DNA from: Actinernus sp. WN-2022
Lineage: Eukaryota; Cnidaria; Anthozoa; Actiniaria; Actinernidae
Assembly (NCBI GenBank): GCA_030867875.1
Contig: JAOWCC010000577.1
Span: forward strand, 87,773,740 to 87,837,739
DNA length: 64,000 nucleotides
Direction of reading: 5' to 3'
The notes under the pieces were generated by a model, which was not told the origin of the DNA, made no database searches, and saw only the letters and a program-made list of their open reading frames with translations. Position numbers and translations under genes: made by a program. Each line of letters opens with the position of its first letter. The first letter of the stretch is position 1. Shown piece after piece: positions 56,030 through 64,000 of this stretch.

Positions 56030-56360
56030 ACTGGTTACCTCAGTTGGCAGAGCACGGTCTAGAGTGCGGGAGGTCGGGGGTTCGAATCCCGGCCGCGTCC
56101 TAAAGGGGACGTGAAAGAACCTGCTGTACTACTCGAAAAAAGAGCAGGGGATTGCCACCCGGTACAGCAGCCTGGCCATTGTACTAGGCACACACTCAAC
56201 ATTTTAACTGCGTGGTAGCAATTAGCGCCGTAAGCAGTCCGAAAACAAATCACTGACGGGTTATGTTAGTACTTTATGTAACGCGCCATGAGACTGTGGT
56301 GATATGGCGCAATATACGTATGGCCATCATTATTCTTACTATATATCTATAAAGTTCTGT
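56030..56360 (+). repeat. tRNA-derived SINE
   Basis: The head has an A box in TACCTCAGTTGGCAGAGC and a B box in GGGGGTTCGAATCCCGGCC. The body ends with GATATGGCGCAATATACGTA and a T/A-rich ATTATTCTT tail, as in many invertebrate SINEs. It lacks a proper anticodon stem, so not a tRNA gene. Confidence 0.8.
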
Positions 56361-56794
56361 AATAGAGTAACGAATGTCCAATGACAATCCTTGTTATTTA
56401 TATCTGCAATTTCCCAATTTCGAGCAATCAGAAGCAACGACCGACTACTTATTTTTAAATAATCACGCAACATGGCGGACATTGTAAATTCGGCGAGTCA
56501 GATAAACACTGGGCTGAATTCGAAAGTATAAGAGAACGAATTGATTTGATGTTTCAATACAGAAAATGCATTCGTTTATGCCTATAGAGCACATAAGTGC
56601 AAAATTAACGTACAATGACAGCAAAACATTTTTCGAAACATGTTTCGTTTTATGTGAGCGATTGTTTTACAAGCAAAAGGGTAAAAAGTATGGCATCTGA
56701 AGCATCAAAATAACCTTGATTTGACCTCTTTGAAGCAGAGAAGTTATTTGCATGTGCATATAGAATACCAGTATGTTTCTACGAAAACAATTAC

Positions 56795-56945
56795 GCTCCT
56801 CGTCAACCATCAGCCGCGATAAAAAAACTTCGAGCTCGTAGTGTTAATTATAGTTAAACACATTTTTCACATGATTTACTTAAGACTAGCATATAACCCC
56901 TCGAACGAATTTTGTCCAGTCTAAGAGTATCAAATTATTTATCCA
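56795..56945. repeat. Diverged remnant of the minisatellite/foldback family
   Basis: CTCGTCAACCATCAGCCGCGATA and, further on, TTAAGACTAGCATATAACCC then CTCGAAC match the order seen at 14,765-15,300 (CGTCGTCAACTATCAGCCGT, then TTAAAACTAGCATATAAGCC) with most of the middle missing. Confidence 0.45.
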
Positions 56946-57193
56946 CCACGTTTCCGAGTCACGTACCCTCCAATTTGCATTCAGAATTCTAGTTTTCAAG
57001 GCCCACCGTAAATATAATTAACGACAAATAAACAATTTCAAATGATAAGATTAAATTTATTTAGAAGCATCTGTCTTTGACGGGCTCCACACGACCATAT
57101 ATTATTGACATAACTTATTATCACTAACAATATGATGTATTTTTATACACGTTTTGCAATTTTTAATTTCTATTGTTGGAATACGTTATATTA

Positions 57194-57609
57194 TAGACCA
57201 TGGTCAGTTCGCGGATTTTCCCCGACATTTTGAAAGAAAACGTGGAATTTTTGGAGAATTTGGAATTTGATATTTAGTGCATATTCAACACAAGAGCATC
57301 ACGATTTCAGTATATAATGAGTTATTAAAAGTATAAATGGTTAAAATTAGACCTGCATGGATTCAGTTGCCACAATTGCTGTATTATGATGTGCATGGAA
57401 TCATGACTTAATTACAAAGGAATAGGTAATTAAGATTTGAAAAGGTAACGTTCTCATATGAACAGTATGAAAGATTGTGAACGTTTTAACAAGTATAGCT
57501 AGGAATTTTGAGTTTGTCTGGGAAAAAATTCAAAAATTTCCACGTTTTCTTATAAATCGAATACTTTTGCAACTCATTCAAAATGTCGGAAAAACCGCGA
57601 ACTGGTCTA
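57194..57609. mobile_element. MITE with TTA target duplication
   Basis: The ends are TAGACCATGGTCAGTTCGCG and the inverse ending CGCGAACTGGTCTA; the arms continue through CCGACATTTTGAA and AAAACGTGGAATTTTTG for about 90 bp. TTA occurs directly outside both ends (57,191-57,193; 57,610-57,612), fitting the 3-bp TWA duplication of PIF/Harbinger elements. No coding capacity. Confidence 0.8.
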
Positions 57610-57612
57610 TTA

Positions 57613-58961
57613 AGTATTCCTGGACATTTTTACACGCTGTTTAACACCAAAATAAGTAAGCACACGAGAAATGTCTGCTCGAGTGCTATCGTTTTCAGCG
57701 ATTTCTGAATTCTGGAGTTTAACAGCAATTGCAAAAATGCAATGCAAAATAATACGATACTCTGAGAGCTAAATCGTCGTTTGGATATTTTGCACTATTA
57801 AACCTGAATCTTAATATATAGTGTGGAATCCTCGCGAAAATATGCTTACAATTTCCCTAAAAAATTAATGACATTTGTTTTCAGTGTTATACCTACTCCA
57901 TGTCAGGTAGGTAAAAAGCCTTCAGCCTTACCTTTCACCGCTAAAAATAATGAATACGATTTTCCAAGAATGATGTTCCTCTATGGAAATGCTAAATATA
58001 GGTAGTAGTATAATTTACTAGTGGCATTATCGTCCGTGTTCTATCGCTAATTACAGTGTTTACAAAAGGGAACGCGGCGATAAACTGAGTGTGTTGCAAA
58101 CAGCCCGAGGTCAATAGATATGCTATCCATTACATCATTCCATAATCAAGAACCTGGCGCTGAAAACCATAGCTTTCGACACGGCGCCTGATTACGACCA
58201 ACAAAATCTCATAAATATTTCCTGTGTATTTTCTTAGGAATTCAGCCCCGGGGACAACAGCGCTAGAGTCCTCCCGAATCCTAGTTGCCTTGCTTGAATA
58301 TAACTCTATGTAAAGGTCTCGGCATTCCTCAGAGTTCTACGCTGAATTGCTTTACGGCTTGCAGCAAATGTGAAGCGCTTACCGCAAAATACCTGCTAAT
58401 GTATGAATTGGATCTCCACTGTGAAAACAGAGAATCCTAATTTTGAGGCGCGCTCATGAGCGGTAATTAGTGTAAGAGGCAAGTCCTTGAGAAAAGAACA
58501 TAATGAAGAATTAATGAGGCTTCATCAAGTTCGGGGATGACAAAATATCGATGTTTACTTCTCGAAGTTCTCAATGTTCCGATATCCAACTGGCTGTACT
58601 AATATTTAGAGTTACGCTGCTGGAATTTCTGGTTTTCTGGTAATGTTGTTGAAATAGTGTTTTTCCTATCATCTTAGCTCAATAAAGAGATGAGTATATA
58701 AAGTAAATATACCACTCTAGTCTATCAACACCAATTAACATTCCTTACCCAAGCGCATGCAATTTTTCACTCAGCGATTTTAGCCACATGTCCAAGCTTT
58801 TCACTAATAAAAATAAAAGCAATCTTTCTGCAACTCTTCTAATCTGGGCCTGTAGGAAAACTATGCTTTGAAGTGTCCGCTTCTGTTCTAAATGCTCAGC
58901 TCACATGTTCGTAATTCATGATAATAGAACTAATAACAACTACTTAACAAAATATAAACGG
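57613..58961. other. Region downstream of SoxF, no other gene
   Basis: No recognisable domain or repeat. The stretch should contain the SoxF 3' UTR just below 58,962; I did not find a canonical AATAAA on the minus strand within the nearest few hundred bases. Confidence 0.4.
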
Positions 58962-60038
58962 CTAATAAGGCTTGAGATACATATCAAACTCATTGCGATC
59001 TAGATCATCGCAGAGTAGATCAGATAGCTGCTCAAGGACGGGTACACCACAAACCGAATGTTCAGTTCTTTTGTCCTCGCTATGTCCTTCCGTGTAGTCA
59101 CTCGTAACTGAGCTAAAACGACACGAACTTCGTGGTGCACTTGGAAGAATCTCTTGAGATCTTTTAGAGCTGTGCCCAAATCGCCCTGTGTGTGTCCCTC
59201 GGATGCAGGATGCGCGAATACATTGAGGTGATGGTGTACGACTCTCGGCTTGTTCATTGTACAGCGATTCATAACTCCCATACACGCTTGAATCGCAGTA
59301 ATTGTCATTTTCCCTTGGAACTTCAAAACGCTGGCCGTAGCACTCGGCCATTGTCAGATAACCTTGATTAACCCACGAATTTCCGTTAGCTTTGGAGCGC
59401 GAGTTCGGGTACTGTTGATTATACGCTTCATATGAGGGACCAGAAAAGCCTTTCTCAATCCTATTCCTCTGCTGATTAACATATTGTATATCTTCTGGGA
59501 TAGGCTTTATTGCCAGTCCGTACTCCTCGCCATCCGTGCTATACTGGTAATACTGGCTTTGCTCTGGATAGCCGTCTAAATATCCGTTCTCAGTCGGACT
59601 TGGCTCTGGAGTAGGAGGAAGTTGTAAGCCTCTATTTGTGACAACCACGTTAGAGATAGTGTTGATAAACGTTGGGCTGATAAAAGTAGACATGGCCCTT
59701 TGGCCACTTCGGCGTTCTTGTCTCCCTCGCCTCTTTGGTGTATATCTGTAATTTGGGTGCTCCTTCATATGGCGTATTCTAAGGCGCTCGGCTTTCTCTA
59801 CAAATGGTCTCTTATCTTTCGTTGTTAACTCATTCCAAGCTTTCCCTAGGAGCTTGGAGATCTCGGCGTTGTGCAGCTTGGGGTTTTCCTCGGCGAATTT
59901 CCTTCTCATAACTTTGGCCCATATCATAAAGGAGTTCATAGGTCTTTTGACGTGTGGATCTTCATCATCTTCGTACCTGGGCCTCAGTATGGAAGGCCCA
60001 GCCATGCCGCCCCAAGCTCCACATTCTGGATACCACAT
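58962..60038 (-). CDS. SoxF-type HMG-box transcription factor, single exon
   Basis: 358 residues from the ATG at 60,038 (A at -3). An open frame extends 13 codons further but has no ATG and meets a TGA. The HMG box spans about residues 29-107: [68 protein letters not shown]. Basic ends form two nuclear-localisation-type clusters. The box has RPMNSFMIW where most Sox proteins have RPMNAFMVW. The C-terminus ends [13 protein letters not shown], closely matching the D-R-x-E-F-x-x-Y-L motif that in vertebrate SoxF proteins (Sox7/17/18) contacts beta-catenin. Together with HMKEHPNY after the third helix this favours group F over group E. Tyr- and Ser-rich middle. Expected role: sequence-specific DNA binding (minor groove) and developmental regulation in the nucleus. 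No intron is visible, and none of the neighbouring DNA elements enters the gene. Confidence 0.92.
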   Translation of the reverse strand: MWYPECGAWGGMAGPSILRPRYEDDEDPHVKRPMNSFMIWAKVMRRKFAEENPKLHNAEISKLLGKAWNELTTKDKRPFVEKAERLRIRHMKEHPNYRYTPKRRGRQERRSGQRAMSTFISPTFINTISNVVVTNRGLQLPPTPEPSPTENGYLDGYPEQSQYYQYSTDGEEYGLAIKPIPEDIQYVNQQRNRIEKGFSGPSYEAYNQQYPNSRSKANGNSWVNQGYLTMAECYGQRFEVPRENDNYCDSSVYGSYESLYNEQAESRTPSPQCIRASCIRGTHTGRFGHSSKRSQEILPSAPRSSCRFSSVTSDYTEGHSEDKRTEHSVCGVPVLEQLSDLLCDDLDRNEFDMYLKPY

Positions 60039-60123
60039 TGTCCTAGTAAAGTAATTGCAAAGCTGACAAACCTCCACCCTTCACCGTTGGGAGCTGACGA
60101 GACGATCTAGCGAGTGACCACCG

Positions 60124-60131
60124 CTATATAA
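60124..60131 (-). promoter_or_regulatory. Candidate TATA box of the SoxF gene
   Basis: The minus strand reads GCTTATATAGCGG about 90 bp upstream of the chosen ATG; a start site about 30 bp further would give a 5' UTR of about 60 nt. A second TATATATA lies at about 60,385-60,394. Neither is proven. Confidence 0.35.
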
Positions 60132-60139
60132 GCCATCAT

Positions 60140-62340
60140 TCCTATGGATTCGAGATAGGGGGTACAAACGGAATCCAAATGACTGGGAATCCGTTGTCTA
60201 GATGACAAGTGCCCATCAATGCAGCTTGTAAACTTTGCAATATCTAATACCGGGTGGTTGTGGTCTGAACTTCAAGGCTCGAATCAGAGAAACGGGGCTT
60301 TTTAAAAGCTTACTGAAAGATCCAACGGCACACAGAAAAGGGTCTGTTTTCTCTCAATAACGAAGAGATCCCCGAATGAAGAATATATATACTCTTGACA
60401 CGATAATACCGTAGGTCTATTTGCGTGACTTGGTTAACAATCCTTCCTGTCTGCAGAAGACAACAGGAAATGACTCTTGACTCAAGTTCAGCGTTCTACC
60501 CGCTTCGATGTATTGAGCAAGCAACAGTTAATTCATATTCCAGCTCATCTATGTTTCCCACTTCATAGATCCGGTGTTCAGGGGACCACTTGGGACTCGA
60601 CAGTAAGCTCATTGTGTCGACAATTGCTTGTTTTGGGAACCATACGGTGTAACACGCTCAAATAGTAATTTTACACCGGCTGTTATTGAACGTTTTGGGA
60701 GAAATATCAAGTTGAGCGTGCACAACTAAATCGCCCCGCAGCACGCAATCAGCTACTTATATGTCAATAAACACCATCTTTGAAATTTTCACCATGTTTA
60801 TCTATACATCAAAACGCACGGGTGAAATAACCTTTTCAGTTTTGATAATCACGTGTTGTAACGGGATTAAAGAGTTCATGAATTTCATAAACCGAAATAT
60901 TGTTGAGGACTTTGCTTGAACCCTTTTTGTCCAATTACAGCGTTCGAGTTTCGTCTCTGTTCGTCCTATGGCAACGATATATTTGGGGGTGGGGAACAGC
61001 TCTAACAAAGCCTGTTCGAGCAGTGAAATGTTTTCTAAAAAGTTCAGTCCCGGCGCTTTATTTTAGTTTTTCCCAACACTATACAGTTCCAAATAAACGC
61101 TGCATTTCCCGAAGAAATTTTAGTGTCTTCTGGTATAGTATCGATAATTTTCCGGTAAATTCCCTGAATCGCAAATTTTTGGTGTGCTCCCGAAACAGGA
61201 TTTGTTAGACTCACCTGAATTAGCTCTGAATTAGCGACAAGGCCTAAAATGAAAGATACTGTCATAATTCGATTATTCTGATATTTCATGAGCTATAGTT
61301 TATACCATTCAGTGTTTTATGAGTGCATAGGTCAAAAGCCTTAATTCCTCTCCTTAATACCTCCTCCTCAAAATTGTACTTACTTCTATGCTTCTTACAA
61401 ACGGTAACCGGCATCGACTCCGAATTGTTTCACTTCTGATTTGCAATGAGCCGAAGAGCTGACTGAAGCTCAACGAACTATAGCATTCTTTAACATGTAT
61501 ACAGCGCGGAAATCATGGCACTGAACCAGGTTTAGATGTTTTCCTGAAGCTTCATTTTTCAGAATTTCTTTTCCAGACATGCATGAAAAACCTGTGGCTG
61601 CAAATTTTTTGGTATTAATAATTGAGCACTTCTATTACACTAATACCTGAAAGCCAGTTGCAAAACAAACACTAAGTTTAACACCGCTTTTCATAAATTT
61701 GACACGAGAGTTTAAATTTAGCCAAGCGGGTGGGACTGTAAATTGGCTTTCGTATAAAAAGGAGTACTGTGATTGGATTAAAAGATGCGCACGTGAAAAA
61801 CCCAGTTAAGTGCAAACCCTTTTATAAAGGAGATATCCATGCATGGAAGAATATTGTAACGAATTGAAAGCCTTCTATTTATATTCCCTACTTTATTACT
61901 TAAACGGCGTGTAAAATGGAAACAAGCTACGCCATAAATCTAAGCGTATCAACCTCCAACTTAGTTTCGCCCCGAGCGAAAAACATTTGACGTTTGTTGA
62001 CCTCCAGACGAGACAACATACCAAGAAAGTCAACCACTGTCAAACGGAAATCACCGTTGCCTGAAGTGATGGCGAAAATCTATGCATGTGTGTGTGCACA
62101 AAGTAGAACAATTGTGCTGCTATGGAATATAGGTATAATTATTATTAGTAGTAAGACTATTTTCTTGTATCCGCCGGAAAAGGGTGGATAGTGTATGCGG
62201 GCTGCCTTCCGTCCTGAGTTCAGTTGGCGTTCGTAAAGCGGCATATACGACTTCAACATATCAGGCATCACGACCATGTTAAACATGTGAGCTAATATTT
62301 CAGTGCTTCGTGTTTTTAAAGGAAATAGTATCCTATTTCA
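60140..62340. other. SoxF upstream region, no recognisable gene
   Basis: ORFs here are short and without domains. No repeat boundaries were found, in contrast to the rest of the window, so this is a plausible place for SoxF control sequences, though no specific element can be supported. Confidence 0.4.
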
Positions 62341-62351
62341 GGGGGAAATTA

Positions 62352-62526
62352 CTATTTAAGAAATAGAAAACATTTCCCGTGTTCCCATAGGGTAATAGAA
62401 ACAAGAGTGGGAGTTTGGGAGAACAAGAACACGAGCCAGGAGGGAGAGTTCTTCCAATCTTCCACAAGTCTTTGTGTAAATCTATCGGAACACGGAAACA
62501 TGTTTTCTATTTGCTTTATTAAATAG
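62352..62526. repeat. Inverted-repeat element, 35-bp arms
   Basis: CTATTTAAGAAATAGAAAAC then CCGTGTTCC at 62,352-62,385 is inverted at 62,487-62,526 (GGAACACGGAAACATGTTTT then TTAAATAG). The small loop contains a GAGAACAAGAACACGAG stretch. Likely a MITE or foldback. Confidence 0.6.
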
Positions 62527-62529
62527 ACG

Positions 62530-63360
62530 GGTAAAAAAACACGGTAAAACGCTCGTTTTATTGGATCATAAAAACATAAATTCTTCTAACTTGCTGAACC
62601 GCGCTCAACTTCCTGTTTCTATAGAAACAAGACTTTCAGCCAATCGGAGCGCGCGTACCTACTTCCGAATATATTTTATAAATACGTATAGTTGTACTAA
62701 GTTGTCCATATAAAGGGAAATGAATTGTAAAAATGTCATTTGTCAAAGCAGTTACGTGAGTTACTAGTTTTCAAACTGAGTAAGTACCTCGTCTGGTACT
62801 AATAACTACTTTGAATGTGTTTATTTGGTTATTAAGCTTAGGAAGTATTTGGTATTGGTTGTAATGGTGAGATATTTAACTTCATTGACTCACTGTTGTT
62901 TTTCGATTATGTTAAACAAGTCAAGTGGTTCAAGGGTGTTTGTGTTATCGAGGTGTCTCCGGGCTCTCCTCATACATTAAATTGTTCAAAGTAACAGCAT
63001 TTCCTTTCAAGTTCAGGAAGTAGAAACAGTTCGTAATTATAAAAGGAACTACATCCCATCCACTTTAAAACTCCTCGGTAAAAGCACAAAAAATATATTC
63101 ATTCCAAAATAATGAACTAAGTTTATTAAAATGCGTTTACAAATATCTTATGATCATGTTACATATTACATGGGTAAAATTGGATTACGATAACACAACT
63201 CGTTTTTTAGTTTCGCCTTTGGCTAATATCCAACGAAAACTACTGAGAATGTTCTTTGAAATCAATTTGTTTAACTTGGGGCGCTCTAAGATTAACTGAA
63301 AATAATTTAGTTAGGCGAGAAAAAAGCATCGAGACTCGATCTTGCAAAACTCCAATTTTA
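62530..63360. other. No recognisable gene
   Basis: No domain, RNA gene or clear repeat is visible. Confidence 0.4.
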
Positions 63361-63374
63361 AAATGAACTTGATA

Positions 63375-63540
63375 AAGATAATAATAATAATCTTTAATCC
63401 ATAAAACACCGATAATGGTACAAAGGATACACTACAAGATAACTTCAAGAATTACTAGTACAACTACTAAATACAGTGAAATATAAAGTTTGAAGTTAGG
63501 CCGGATGTAAAGGAGAGCAACAGAATGAAAAAAACAGGAA
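63375..63540 (-). repeat. Possible LINE/SINE 3' tail
   Basis: The minus strand ends GTGTTTTATGGATTAAAGAT followed by (TTA)n at about 63,379-63,393, a common tail form for animal retroposons. No coding part is attached. Confidence 0.3.
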
Positions 63541-63690
63541 ACTAATGTTATAACCCGCTACAATTAAACGCAAAAATGAAATGTTCAACCGTCTGCGAGC
63601 TCCCACTTATATATCTTGTGGAAATTTTAGCCAAACGACGAGTACACACAGGTATAATATACTCGTGGCCATCAATTAAATTATATCCCA

Positions 63691-63731
63691 GACCTTGGAC
63701 TAACAGAGCAGACCTTGGACTAACAGAGCAG
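63691..63731. repeat. 20-bp tandem duplication
   Basis: AGACCTTGGACTAACAGAGC occurs twice in direct succession. Confidence 0.9.
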
Positions 63732-63834
63732 TTGCCTGGACAATATATATGTAGTAAGAGTGAAGCGTTGCTAACCATTTACGTGCAAAGATACGAGAAT
63801 TCTGGTTGAAATATCAAATGGATCATTCACTTAC

Positions 63835-63882
63835 CGGAAAAACGTTTCGGAAATTGTGGTGCGGTACCACCAGTGTCCTCAT
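63835..63882 (-). CDS. Possible first coding exon at the window edge
   Basis: On the minus strand an ATG opens MRTLVVPHHNFRNVFP and runs to a consensus donor, TTTCCG|GTAAGTGAA at 63,835/63,834. The GC-richer sequence just upstream (GGAATGGAGGCGGGAG) fits a 5' UTR. Any second exon would lie below 63,830 on this strand, and I could not identify it. Confidence 0.2.
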
Positions 63883-64000
63883 TTTCCGACCGGGATTTTC
63901 TGTACTATTTGCACGTTTCTCCCGCCTCCATTCCCTTTTGAGAACCGCGGGGTTTCCGAAAGATTATATGCTAGAATTATAAATGGTAAACACAGACTCT

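Noticed and set aside
58962..60077. Longer SoxF frame starting at 60,077
   Set aside because: The first codon there is GTG, not ATG, and an in-frame TGA lies two codons upstream; the ATG at 60,038 has A at -3 and was chosen.
1..64000. CRISPR arrays, bacterial operons, rRNA genes
   Set aside because: No regularly spaced identical short repeats with unique spacers, no tightly packed ORFs with ribosome binding sites, no rRNA-like sequence; the DNA is eukaryotic.

Overview
The window looks like eukaryotic, intron-bearing, AT-leaning nuclear DNA from an animal, most likely an anthozoan cnidarian such as a stony coral. That identification is an inference. It rests on a single-exon SoxF-type HMG-box gene, a Crypton-type DUF3504 tyrosine recombinase gene, CR1/L2-group LINEs with SGNH-esterase ORF1, tRNA-headed SINEs, and dense MITEs built on GGGATAGGGTATGG-like, TTAA-target and hAT-like termini. 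There are no bacterial operons, CRISPR arrays or rRNA genes.

Layout. 0.3-4.9 kb: a decayed minus-strand LINE split by two DNA elements, one of them a 1.2 kb element inserted at TTAA. 5-10.9 kb: hairpins, a hAT-like element with a perfect 8-bp target duplication, a TTAA foldback, and a 1.17 kb insertion carrying a DUF3504-like first exon between two palindromes. 10.9-30.5 kb (copy A) and 39.5-54.6 kb (copy B) are the same segment twice in direct orientation. The copies differ by clean insertions: a nearly intact 4.2 kb LINE and two small elements only in A, and one TAA-flanked element only in B. For the small elements the other copy is a natural empty site. 30.5-39.5 kb, between the copies: an unrecognised coding tail, an intact two-exon Crypton recombinase gene, a P-type transposase-like remnant, a 4.03 kb element with 20-bp inverted termini and subterminal repeat arrays, and a LINE 3' end whose tail abuts copy B. 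54.6-64 kb: lower repeat density, a SINE, a TTA-flanked MITE, and the SoxF gene on the minus strand (58,962-60,038), the only convincing host gene.

How it fits together. Nearly all protein-coding signal except SoxF is mobile-element derived: LINE reverse transcriptase and endonuclease, Crypton recombinase, recombinase and transposase scraps. The paired copies record the order of events: an older shared layer (hAT-like MITEs, SINE, foldback/minisatellite, TTCAA array), then duplication, then copy-specific insertions and deletions. The strongest leads are the LINE whose ORF1 and ORF2 lie in one frame separated by one UGA with no AUG before the endonuclease domain, the Crypton gene with a phase-consistent intron, and the palindrome-bounded DUF3504-like exon.
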